64,000 nucleotides of DNA from Mesostigma viride. Taxonomy: Eukaryota > Streptophyta > Mesostigmatophyceae > Mesostigmatales > Mesostigmataceae. A model generated the notes under the pieces. It saw nothing but the letters and a program-made list of their open reading frames with translations, made no database searches and had not been told where the DNA came from. Made by a program: the position numbers and the translations under genes. Positions within the stretch are counted from its first letter, which is position 1. The number at the start of each line of letters is the position of its first letter. Shown here one piece after another: positions 48,019 through 57,082 of this stretch. Location: assembly GCA_009746045.1 (NCBI GenBank), contig RPFO01000764.1:192501-256500 (forward strand), in the 5' to 3' direction.

Positions 48019-48903
48019 ATGCCAGAAATCGAGAGCATCCACATCGAGACGCCGCTCGCCAACAAGGACCTCAAGCTGAAATACGCCAAGACCCGCCAGG
48101 TCCCATCCAACGCGCCAAGGCTGCACTTTATCGCCTCTTTTGTGGGCATGCGAGGGACCGGGAAGACGACGGCGGCCATCAACATGGTCAAGGCGTACTT
48201 CGACGCGCACTCTTTCGACAAACTGTACCTGATCTCGGGGTCCGCCACGACCGAGCCGAAGTACAAGCTCCTTCCGACGCCCGCCATGAGTATGGAGACG
48301 TACACGGACGACAGCTTCAACCAGATGGTGGCGGACATCAAGAAAGACCTCACGGAATACGAGGAGTACCAGCGGGACTTGAAGGTGTGGGAAAAGTTCA
48401 AGAAGGAGTTCTTAGACGGCCAGAAGACCGAAGAAGACATGGACCTCAACATGTTTTTGACCCTCGACAGGCTTCAGTTCAAAGAGCCCGAGACGCGGTT
48501 CCAGTACGGGCCTCCCTCCTCGATCATCCTCATCGACGACATGGCGGGGTCAAAGCTCTACCGGGCGGACTCGAAAGGTCCCGTGTCGTCCTTTGCATTC
48601 AAACACCGGCACCTGTTAACGTCCATGGTCTTCGTCAACCAGTCATTCACGAGCGCGGGAGTTCCGAGGTCCGTCCGCGCCAACGTCTCGTTCCTCGTGC
48701 TCTTCCGCACCAAGGACCGGCGGGCCTCGCGACAGATCGCAGAAGAATCGGCGGGTCACACGTCACCAGAGGACTTCCTGGCACTGTGGGAGTACGCCAC
48801 CCAAAACAGCCCACACGACTTCCTCGCGGTCGACAACGACGAACCAGACGACTCGAAACGCTATAGGAAAAACTTTGATACCTACTTGGTCCTGAAAAAA
48901 TAA
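48019..48903 (+). CDS. PLV genome-packaging ATPase, copy 2
   Basis: Identical to 42492-43376, with the same Walker A (GMRGTGKTT) and Walker B (IILIDDM) motifs. Confidence 0.82.
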   Translation: MPEIESIHIETPLANKDLKLKYAKTRQVPSNAPRLHFIASFVGMRGTGKTTAAINMVKAYFDAHSFDKLYLISGSATTEPKYKLLPTPAMSMETYTDDSFNQMVADIKKDLTEYEEYQRDLKVWEKFKKEFLDGQKTEEDMDLNMFLTLDRLQFKEPETRFQYGPPSSIILIDDMAGSKLYRADSKGPVSSFAFKHRHLLTSMVFVNQSFTSAGVPRSVRANVSFLVLFRTKDRRASRQIAEESAGHTSPEDFLALWEYATQNSPHDFLAVDNDEPDDSKRYRKNFDTYLVLKK

Positions 48904-48931
48904 AATCTATTCTTATTACTATACACTTGCG

Positions 48932-49461
48932 ATGGACTTGAAGCAGGCATTTTCTCAGCCCACGACGCCCTCCCCACAATATAGCCTCCCAGACCCAGCC
49001 ACTCACAATTGCGCGGGGCTCAAGGTGAATAACAACTCCTACCGTGGCAGTTCCGACCGCCGAGATCTGGTGCTCAACCTGGCCACACTCGTGCGCTACC
49101 TGACCGGCGCCAGAATAGCACCAAAGGTCCACGAGAGGATGGCGGCGTTTGTGCGAGAGTGCGGGTACGACGGCGAGCTGCCCCCCACGCATACCGGGAT
49201 AGGCCACGAGTGCCGCCAAAAGTTGATGCACATCATCGCCATGAAACGCAAACCCCGCAACCCCCCCCTCCGCCAAAGGCCCCTCGCCCCCCGAAAATCA
49301 AAAAGGAAGTCATCCCTCGGAGCCCCAAGAAGCGTGGTAGGCCCGCGGGGTCGAAGGACACAAAGCCGAGGACTCATAATATCGACCCCGAAACAGGTCT
49401 TCCCAAGCCTTGGGGGAGGCCTAAGAAAGGGAAGTCGGGTGGCGATGACAAAAGAACCTAA
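48932..49461 (+). CDS. PLV AT-hook protein with poly-C frame break, copy 2
   Basis: Identical to 43405-43934, including the run of eight Cs (49261-49268) where the frame changes. Confidence 0.6.
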
Positions 49462-49911
49462 AACTCACGTTTTCTTTATTCGATTTGATATCTATTTGCA
49501 CCATTGTGTGCGCCTTGAGTAGAGCTTTCCGGGGACACCAAGAACGTCGAAAACGGACTACAAACGAGAAAGTTACGCCACTTGGCGCGAGAGGGTGTGG
49601 GAAGGGGGCGGCGGCCGGTGACAGAGGTCTGCGCGAAGCGCGCGGAATGATTTCCGACATTTTCGACCATTCCGATTTTTTTGGCAGGCATCGAGAGAAA
49701 GTTCCCGGGCCTTGAAAACTTCTTGTCAAGGGGTGCCAGTGTTTTGGGACTTGTGAAATTTTAAAAAAGTTGGCTCGAAATTCATCAACCCTTGGCTGCA
49801 AGTTTTCATACCCTAAAAATATTAGCTCGATGCCCAAGAATCGAAACAAAAATCAACAGTGCGTTCAAAAATCCCAAATTTTTTTCTAATGTATAGGTAT
49901 AAGTACCCGCC

Positions 49912-51192
49912 ATGGTCAAAGTCGTCAGGTCCGAGGAAGAACTCCGCCAACGCCGGGAAGCGCAGGCCCGCTATCGGCTCAAACACCCAGAGAAGGCCGC
50001 CCTACAGCGAATGAGAGCGATGGCCAAGAAGGACCAGTGGACACCCACCGAGAAGTGGTTGGAGAAACACGGGACAGATTGCGAAGAGGTCAACGAGGTG
50101 CGAGCAGTCGTCGGCCTCCCAGAAAAGGAGTGCAAACCCCAGGAAGCACCTTCAAAGCCCGCGCCGCCTAAGAAGACATTGGCACACCCCGCCCTTTGGT
50201 CCTTGGACGACGCCAAGAACATGGTCGCGAATTTGCCGGAGACGCTAAGCCCCGCTGAGGGGGCGGGAAGGAAGAGGGCGCAGAGGGCCAAGGGGCAGAT
50301 TTCGAGGGGTTCTGGGAAGACATACCTCGCGCGGTTGACAAAGATCCTCAGGCATCTAGGATACGAACCAGACAAAGACGGTGCCAAACCTGTGACGCCC
50401 CTCCTCGACACCAAGAAAGTGCGCGAGGCCGTAGACGCCCTGTCTGAGCCTTCCGAGAGGGGCGGCAAGAAGGACCGCGCCATCACCAAGAAGACGAACG
50501 CCAAGGACCTTTTCTCATCGATCAACTCGATCGATAACCAGATGGATGCCGGCAAAAGGATCCCGCAAGACGTGCGCGAGGCCTACGTGGAGGACATGGC
50601 GACGTCCCAGGAAGGTCTCGAGGCCAACGCGGAATTCGTGAGCGAAAACAAGCCACCAGCCCACCCATGGCCCGAGCTCGTCGAGTTGCGAGATAAGGCC
50701 GTCAAAGAGGGCTTGGAGAGCGACAAGGCGCTCATCGGCCTCCTCTACTTTTCCGGCGAAGAACTGCCACCTGTCAGGCTCGACTACCACGACGCCCGGA
50801 TTGTGAAATCGGCGAAAGAATTGGGAAAGACCGAGAACGGCTACATCCCAAAAGAGTACAGGTTCATCATCAACGCCCACAAGACCGCGCCGGTCCTCGG
50901 GGCGATAGATTTTGTAGTCCCCAAGAATCTGAAAACGTTGCGAGAAGCGCTCGACATGCGGAAAGACAGGCCTTACTTGTTCATGCCTTCTCGAGGCAAA
51001 AAAGCCCCAATGTCAGTCGAAACATTCGGCGCGATCCTCCGCAAACATTTCCACGGCGTCGACAACGCTCGCCAGGCTTTCGTGACCCAATTTGTCATGA
51101 ATGCAGGCATGGCGGCGAGGAAGCGGTTTGCGAAAATGATGGCGCACTCGGTCAACGTCCAGATCCAATACGAAAGAATGAGGAATGATTGA
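49912..51192 (+). CDS. int: PLV tyrosine recombinase (integrase), copy 2
   Basis: Identical to 44385-45665, with the same R, K, R, H and Y catalytic set. Confidence 0.78.
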   Translation: MVKVVRSEEELRQRREAQARYRLKHPEKAALQRMRAMAKKDQWTPTEKWLEKHGTDCEEVNEVRAVVGLPEKECKPQEAPSKPAPPKKTLAHPALWSLDDAKNMVANLPETLSPAEGAGRKRAQRAKGQISRGSGKTYLARLTKILRHLGYEPDKDGAKPVTPLLDTKKVREAVDALSEPSERGGKKDRAITKKTNAKDLFSSINSIDNQMDAGKRIPQDVREAYVEDMATSQEGLEANAEFVSENKPPAHPWPELVELRDKAVKEGLESDKALIGLLYFSGEELPPVRLDYHDARIVKSAKELGKTENGYIPKEYRFIINAHKTAPVLGAIDFVVPKNLKTLREALDMRKDRPYLFMPSRGKKAPMSVETFGAILRKHFHGVDNARQAFVTQFVMNAGMAARKRFAKMMAHSVNVQIQYERMRND

Positions 51193-51385
51193 TTCGCTCA
51201 CTTGTTGAAAATTGATTGTCACCCTTTTATAACGTAGTTATAAAAGTCCCGGGTTTTTTCGACCATTGAGAAAGTCTATTCTTTTATTGATTAATAAAAT
51301 CCAAGTTTTTGTCCAACCCAGAAAATTCCAACCCGAGTCCAGCCAGAAAAAAAAATCTAAGCATAGAGGTATACACACATTCATC

Positions 51386-54300
51386 ATGACGACCAAAGTT
51401 TACCTGAAGTACAACCCGCGCTGGCTCCCAGCCCAACAGATGGCAATCGACAATGGAGAGAAACTAGGCCATCCTTTCTTGGCAGCCCTCGACAAGGACG
51501 AGAAAACAGCCAAAAAGTACACGAGCGTCAGGGATGTCGAACACCTTATGGAAATTCACAAGGAGTGTATCGACCATCCACACATCGACATGCACTGCCT
51601 TTACGAGATGGTCAAGGAGGATCACCCCTCCTGGATGCACTTCGACCTCGATGACATCTACCCAAAAGGAGAGGACATCCCAGACGTGCTCCACCACTTC
51701 ATACGCATTTTTGAGGCCTTCTGCTTCGATGTGCTGGAAAAAAACCCAGACGGCTTCAAGTATCTCATCTCAGGCTCACCGAGAGAGAAAGGAGACGGCA
51801 TGAAGGTGTCATTTCACATAGTGGTCAAATACCTAAAAACCACCGACCTGGCCGCGAGACACTACATCATCAACGAATTTGGCTATTATGTCCGCAGCCA
51901 CTTCCTCGACCCCGACTCGACATTTCACAAAGACGCGGCGCTCCTCATCAACCGAGAGAAGGGTTGGCCGTACATCCAGAAAAAATGGGAGACGTTTGCG
52001 GACATCCCCAAGGACTGCGCGACGGATGGAAACATCAAGCTGGTTATCGATGAGTCGATTTACACGAAAAACAGATGTTTTCGGATGGTGGGCCACCACA
52101 AGTTTGGCCAGCACGACCCCAACGCGGTATTGCGCATCATCAGCGGGTCGGACGACATCAAGGACCATCTAGTCAACATTTACCCCACAACCGACCAGAC
52201 AGGCGTCCAGACCGTCGAGATGCCCGAGGGGTGGAAGGAGCACTACATGAAGAAATCCGGAAACGCTGGAAGGAGGGCTCCCAGTGCGTCCATCTCTATG
52301 TGGAAAACCGTTTCTGGGACGTTTGTGGACGCTTCGAAAGTCGCCAGATCAGTCGAGGCCATCGCGAAGGTGTCGCCAGGGTCCAGGTACATGAATACAC
52401 AGGAACAGTTTTCTGTTATGCGCGGGGGCGCCGTCAAAGTCTCTCGCTTTACATTGGACCCAGGCACCAAGTGTCTGATATGCAAGGAGAGCCACAACAG
52501 TCCAGGTCACGGGCCAAGGGTCGAGGAGTATAGCGACGGTGAGGTGGCGTACACCTGTTGGGCCGAGAAGCCCAAACCGTGCAAGACGCATATCAAGATC
52601 GCCGACCGGTTCGAGTACATCTCCGACAAGGTCGAGTTCACCGAGGTGTACAGCGAGGGGAAGGTGCGCCACTTCGACCTGGCGCCGATCGTGCACTCCC
52701 TCCATCCAGGCAGCACCGAGAAGCTCACGTACATCACCCAGTCGAGCATGGGCACTGGGAAATCAGAGGCAAACCGCGCCATGATCGCGGCGGTCCTCAA
52801 TCTCTACAAAGATGCGCGAGTGTTGCTGATGTTCGCCAACATCTCCCTATCCAGGCAGGAAGAGTACAACCTCAACAAAGATGTCATTGATCCAGCCCTG
52901 AACGGCGGCAAAACGAGAACGCGTGCTGAACTGCTGGCTGATTACAGATACTTCCTCAACTATCTCAAGAACTCTCGCAAGGAGGAAGGCGCCAATGACT
53001 ATTGGATCACCCACCCACGCGTGCTGGTAGTCCTCAACAGCATCCTGCGCCTACAGGACCGCAGATTCGACGTCGTTATCTTGGACGAGGTCGACAGCAT
53101 TTTTAACGCCTTGTCTAATGCCGTCATGAGGGACCGAGAGAACGTTTTCAAGGCACTCATGGACATCATCACGAACGCCAAAGTATTGATAGCATCGGAT
53201 GCCAACATCACGGCAGGGGCTGTTAACTTCATCAGGTCCCACAGACCAGCCACGGACTTTCGCGTCATCAACAACGAGTACGTTAGACCTACTAACAGGG
53301 TGTTACATTTTACATGCATCAAGCCAGGGAGGGGGTGCGAGAAGGAGTGGATATACCAGGCGTCGAAGCAGGCAAAGAAGTTTCTGGACGCTGGCAAGAC
53401 GTTCGTGCTGGTCAGTTCTGAGGCAGGCGGCACTCTCGACAGGGTCCGCGAACAGCTCGGAGACTCTCTCAACGGTGTCAACACGCGCCGATACACCAGC
53501 AAGACGCCGAAGGGCGACCTCGACCTGGGAGCGAACGAGGCGTGGAAAGATGTCCAATACCTCGAGTACAGTCCGACCATATCCGTTGGCGTTTCGTACA
53601 CCCTTCCCACGTTCGACTCGATGATCGTCATGGCTCGGAACAGTGACAAGCACGCCCCATACACCACTACACTCCAACAAATGCACCGCGTAAGGCAGCT
53701 GCGAGAGGGCGACGTGCACGTTTTCTACCTCGACTCGACCACGCCCGCAACCAGACCGCTTGCGGATTTCAAGCTGATCAAGAGCCACACTCGCCAACAA
53801 GTCGACGAGATGTTCATGATGATGAAAGGGTTGAAATCTAGCGTCATTAGTTCATGGGGCGAGGACGGGGAGCGCCTTTTTGGCGACACATCCCCAGCGT
53901 ACAATTTACTGTGCCGCAACCTAGAAGCATTAGGGGCGTCAAGGAGCCATTACGACGAACTTATGATAAGGACGCTGAGGGAGCGGTATGGTTACAAGAT
54001 AGCAGGAGAAGTCCAGGCGGGCAGGTCGGAAGAGGCACCAAAGCTGAAGAAAATAGAGAAGGGAGAGTTTGAGCCGCGGATGATCAGCGCCGAGGAGTAC
54101 CGCGAACTCACGGCGAGGGCAGGTGACCGTGACGCGATATTGACAGACGCCGAGTGCAAGCTCGTCGAGATGTACGAACTGTGTCATGACCGGTACAAGA
54201 TATCAGAGGACCTCATAGACGAGGGCCTCATCAAGGAGCTGGCCGATGAAAAGGCTCGCGAGACGTACCATGCCAGGGAGCAGTACTCTCGCGTGACAGA

Positions 54301-54859
54301 GCTCGGATGGGAGGCGGCGATTGGCGAGGGCATCGTCGACGACCGCGCGAGGAAGAGTGAGAACGTCTTCGGGCTCGTCAGGAACAAGAAGATCGATCAC
54401 GCCTACCGCCTCACAATGGCCAGACAACTGCTGGCTGGCAGTGGGATCATGGAGTTTTGCTTAGACGGCAAGAGTGCATCGTCGACGGCTATCAGCCGCG
54501 AGAGGCTGACTGAGGCGGTGAACAAACTCGACCGGGATTGGTTGTATACCTACCAGGGGAAGTTCCGGTCGGTGTTTGGGTATCGACGGAGGAGCAAGAA
54601 CGGACCTGGGTGTCTAAGTTTCGAGCAGTGTGTGGGGGTCCTCGAGTCCATCCTCGCGTCCACGTTGGGCATTAATATGAGAACTTGGCGCGAGGAGCAC
54701 GAGAAGGCAAGCGACGCCTACGTCTCTAAAGAGTGCATGATCGAATTCTTTGAGAAGTATAAGCCAGAATGGTGGGGGAAGCAGGCAGAGATAGCGGAAG
54801 ATATCAAGAAAGTAAGGGAGTTCAAGATGCCTAGTGACTATCAGTTTGCGTTTCGTTAA
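51386..54859 (+). CDS. PLV primase fused to a UL9-type superfamily 2 helicase
   Basis: The protein has 1157 residues from ATG 51386; GGTATAC lies 11 bp upstream, and a longer in-frame start at 51266 is unlikely. Residues ~80-240 form an archaeo-eukaryotic primase core: FDLDD (D87, D89), K140-V-S-F-H144 and VIDESIY (D222) with R230. A zinc cluster follows (C363, C366, C391, C399). The helicase begins with Walker A GTGKS (456-460) and has DEVD (567-570), ASDANIT, TISVGVSY and motif VI QQMHRVR (764-770). These motifs match herpesvirus-type origin-binding helicases. The C-terminal ~350 residues are unassigned. It would start and unwind replication, with a host or helper polymerase needed. Confidence 0.8.
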   Translation: MTTKVYLKYNPRWLPAQQMAIDNGEKLGHPFLAALDKDEKTAKKYTSVRDVEHLMEIHKECIDHPHIDMHCLYEMVKEDHPSWMHFDLDDIYPKGEDIPDVLHHFIRIFEAFCFDVLEKNPDGFKYLISGSPREKGDGMKVSFHIVVKYLKTTDLAARHYIINEFGYYVRSHFLDPDSTFHKDAALLINREKGWPYIQKKWETFADIPKDCATDGNIKLVIDESIYTKNRCFRMVGHHKFGQHDPNAVLRIISGSDDIKDHLVNIYPTTDQTGVQTVEMPEGWKEHYMKKSGNAGRRAPSASISMWKTVSGTFVDASKVARSVEAIAKVSPGSRYMNTQEQFSVMRGGAVKVSRFTLDPGTKCLICKESHNSPGHGPRVEEYSDGEVAYTCWAEKPKPCKTHIKIADRFEYISDKVEFTEVYSEGKVRHFDLAPIVHSLHPGSTEKLTYITQSSMGTGKSEANRAMIAAVLNLYKDARVLLMFANISLSRQEEYNLNKDVIDPALNGGKTRTRAELLADYRYFLNYLKNSRKEEGANDYWITHPRVLVVLNSILRLQDRRFDVVILDEVDSIFNALSNAVMRDRENVFKALMDIITNAKVLIASDANITAGAVNFIRSHRPATDFRVINNEYVRPTNRVLHFTCIKPGRGCEKEWIYQASKQAKKFLDAGKTFVLVSSEAGGTLDRVREQLGDSLNGVNTRRYTSKTPKGDLDLGANEAWKDVQYLEYSPTISVGVSYTLPTFDSMIVMARNSDKHAPYTTTLQQMHRVRQLREGDVHVFYLDSTTPATRPLADFKLIKSHTRQQVDEMFMMMKGLKSSVISSWGEDGERLFGDTSPAYNLLCRNLEALGASRSHYDELMIRTLRERYGYKIAGEVQAGRSEEAPKLKKIEKGEFEPRMISAEEYRELTARAGDRDAILTDAECKLVEMYELCHDRYKISEDLIDEGLIKELADEKARETYHAREQYSRVTELGWEAAIGEGIVDDRARKSENVFGLVRNKKIDHAYRLTMARQLLAGSGIMEFCLDGKSASSTAISRERLTEAVNKLDRDWLYTYQGKFRSVFGYRRRSKNGPGCLSFEQCVGVLESILASTLGINMRTWREEHEKASDAYVSKECMIEFFEKYKPEWWGKQAEIAEDIKKVREFKMPSDYQFAFR

Positions 54860-54989
54860 ATCAGGGGCCAAAACGGCAGCGATGACTATGCCTGACCAGG
54901 GCTCCAAATAGAAATCCCTTGCCGGTTAACACCCACAAATACGCTTAGACATTTTTTGAAAGTGGCGCATCCTTTTGAAAAAAAAGACC
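54860..54989. other. Gap between the last PLV gene and the right TIR
   Basis: 130 bp without a gene. It includes an A-run (GAAAAAAAAGACCC) at the TIR boundary. Confidence 0.4.
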
Positions 54990-55140
54990 CTAAACCCCGC
55001 CACCCCCTCTCCCGCCCTTCCCGAGTACCGCGAGGACGCAGACCCCTGCACGAAAGTTCCGCGAATTTCCCGACCAGGGCTGGGTTTTCCAGCGACCCAG
55101 GTGCGCGCTGGGCGGTGAGCTTGACTTTTCGGGGTCCCGC

Positions 55141-55187
55141 GTTCTGCCCAACTCTTAAAAGCTTTTGGTATAAAAGTTGGGCAGAAC
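55141..55187. other. Hairpin in the right TIR, copy 1
   Basis: Same 13-bp arms (GTTCTGCCCAACT) and AT-rich spacer as in the left TIR. Confidence 0.75.
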
Positions 55188-55328
55188 GCCGAACCTTCTC
55201 CCGCCGTCCTCACACACCCCCGCTGTCCGCGGTCGGTAATGGTTGAGCAAAACGGAAGTCACATTTTTCACGCCGCCCATCGACCCGGGTGCGCGCTGGG
55301 CGGTGAGCTTGACTTTTCGAGGTCCCGC

Positions 55329-55374
55329 GTTCTGCCCAACTCTTAAAAGCTTTTGGTATAAAAGTTGGCAGAAC
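55329..55374. other. Hairpin in the right TIR, copy 2
   Basis: As the other hairpins, but one arm lacks a G (GTTGGCAGAAC), leaving a bulge. Confidence 0.7.
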
Positions 55375-55755
55375 GCCGAACCTTCTCCCACAGTTCTCAC
55401 CCAACCCCGCTGTCCGCGGTCGGTCATGGTTGAGCAAAACGGAAGTCACACTTTTCACGCCCGTCACGAACCATCGCACCCCCAGGCTCGGGAGTAGGAG
55501 GGGATCGGTAGGCGGCAGCCCCACGGCTGGTGGTGACGGATGCCAGCATTATAAAGCACCTCTAAAGCCCGGCGACCCTCGAGCCAAGGTTGGCGGGGGT
55601 TGAGAAGGGGCAGTAAGCCCGTGACGGGTGTCAGTAAAAAGTCAAAAAAACTCCAATATTTTATCACTCAATTATCACTCAATCATCATCACTCAATAAT
55701 AGCTCCCCGGTACCCCACAAGCCCCTATCACTCAATAGGGGTTATATATATATTA

Positions 55756-55984
55756 TGCGGTCTAGATCCCTTCCAGGCCTGCATGGTGGGCCGGCAGCGC
55801 TGTTGCTGCGTGTAGTTTTGTGATGTATAGTTAGTTGTACCTTGTGCCGCTGGCGTGATCCTTGGATGTCTGTGTCAGATTACTATTAATTTCTTCAGGG
55901 TTATTCTCCCAGTTATCGGGTTTTTCCTTATGTTGCATGCCTATCTCACCTCCGTAATCTATCATTCTCAATGAATATATATAT
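55756..55984 (+). mobile_element. 5'-truncated non-LTR copy: stop codon and 3' UTR only
   Basis: It begins at GCGGTCTAG, the last codons of the endonuclease, and runs through the complete 3' UTR to a TA tail. It differs from 31330-31546 at a few positions (for example CTAGATCCC and CAGTTATCGGG). It abuts the right end of the PLV. Confidence 0.85.
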
Positions 55985-55990
55985 TAAGCC

Positions 55991-56945
55991 CTTTGTTCAC
56001 ACTGGTATATATAATGAGCCCTTTGTTCACACTGGTTCCGGCCCTTTACGCCATCGCTCTCCGCCACCAGCTCTTTGCCCCGCAACCTCTCATCACGGCG
56101 GGTGCGTCCTGCGGCAGCTGCGGGCTTGCTCTGGATACTACTGGGACGCACTACATCGCGTGCATGGGTGGCCAGCAGAACCAGAACTGGTTCCTCTATC
56201 TCCATACCGCTCTCCTCCGGGTGGTGTGTGCCATGGTTCGGTCGGTCTTTCCCCACTCCACCATTAAGTGCGAGGACGCGGATGGGGCCGCCCTCTACTC
56301 ACCCAACCACCGCCCCGACATTACCGTGCTTGACTACGACGGGCAGGGTTGCCACCTGCTCATCGATGTCTCCGTGGCTCGGCCGCTTTCCGGTCGCCAC
56401 ATCCTCCGGGCGGCTGTGGATGCCGGCGCTGCTGCCGCTGTGGCTGAGCGCGACAAGTTTGCCTCCTACGGCAATGTGGGGCCCCACCGGGTCATCCCCT
56501 TTGTCCTTGAGGAGTTCGGGGCCATGGGCCCCAAGACAGCGGAGTTTTTCCACGAGTGCTGCCAGCGCCGTGAAGACCGCCTCGACCTCGAGGGTCAGAC
56601 CGCCCCGTGGTCGGCCCGCACGTGGTCCTCGTATTGGCGGCAGCGTCTGTCACTCGCCCTCACTCGCACCGTGGCTGATGTGTTATTCCGCCGCACCCGG
56701 GCCGACTTTGTCGCGACCCACGCGGTCTAGATTCCTTCCAGGCCTGCATGGTGGGCCGGCAGCGCTGTTGCTGCGTGTAGTTTTGTGATGTATAGTTAGT
56801 TGTACCTTGTGCCGCTGGCGTGATCCTTGGATGTCTGTGTCAGATTACTATTAATTTCTTCAGGGTTATTCTCCCAGTCATCGGTTTTTTCCTTATGTTG
56901 CATGCCTATCTCACCTTCGTAATCTATCATTCTCAATGAATATAT
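55991..56945 (+). mobile_element. 5'-truncated non-LTR copy with endonuclease domain
   Basis: Nearly identical to 30618-31546. The 5' junction carries a short duplication: CCCTTTGTTCACACTGG appears twice (about 55989-56005 and 56018-56034) around TATATATAATGAG. The 3' end again runs into TA repeats. Confidence 0.88.
56013..56730 (+). pseudogene. Restriction-like endonuclease fragment
   Basis: The frame retains ~238 codons matching the C-terminus of the non-LTR polyprotein, including CGSC-GTHYIAC, RPDITVLDYDG and LIDVSVARP, and ends at the same TAG. It lacks RT and finger domains and is a dead-on-arrival copy. Confidence 0.85.
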
Positions 56946-57082
56946 ATTAATAATATATAATTACTTACAGCAGAGTGAAATCACTCAAACCAAAGCAAAC
57001 GCCCAGCTATAAACCTCTATACAGAGCCATGTCAAATCTCTATACTACGATAAGACCAATGGAAACTCCTAACGGGAGGAAC
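56946..57082. other. TA-rich meeting point of two non-LTR tails
   Basis: TATATATTAATAATATATAA near 56940-56960 separates the tail of the plus-strand copy from the 3' UTR of the minus-strand copy, so the two elements are tail to tail. Confidence 0.6.

Larger units (their letters stand above)
41231..52010. repeat. 5527-bp tandem duplication inside the PLV
   Basis: 41231 to about 46481 and 46758 to about 52008 match at a constant offset of 5527 bp, and every gene end checked has exactly that offset. The copies cover the start of the large structural gene, the coiled-coil, ATPase, AT-hook and integrase genes, and the start of the primase-helicase. See the junction entry for why an assembly artefact is suspected. 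Confidence 0.92.
31546..55755. mobile_element. Integrated Polinton-like virus (PLV)
   Basis: Two terminal inverted repeats of about 765 bp (31546-32310 and 54990-55755) bound a gene set with DJR capsid, penton-like protein, packaging ATPase, tyrosine recombinase and primase-helicase. It sits within TA repeats between 3' ends of non-LTR elements, so an exact target duplication cannot be read. As assembled it is 24.2 kb, or about 18.7 kb if the 5527-bp tandem copy is artefactual. Capsid genes lie on the minus strand and replication/packaging genes on the plus strand. No DNA polymerase and no recognisable maturation protease is seen. Confidence 0.88.
54990..55755 (-). repeat. Right terminal inverted repeat of the PLV
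   Basis: Inverted copy of 31546-32310, with the same two ~188-bp subrepeats and hairpins. A one-base deletion in the inner arm of one hairpin (at about 55368) is the clearest difference seen from the left TIR. Confidence 0.93.

Noticed and set aside
51266-51385. Longer start for the primase-helicase, 40 codons upstream
   Set aside because: The extra segment is AT-rich, low-complexity sequence that contains the GGTATAC motif; ATG 51386 directly follows the motif at the spacing seen for other genes.
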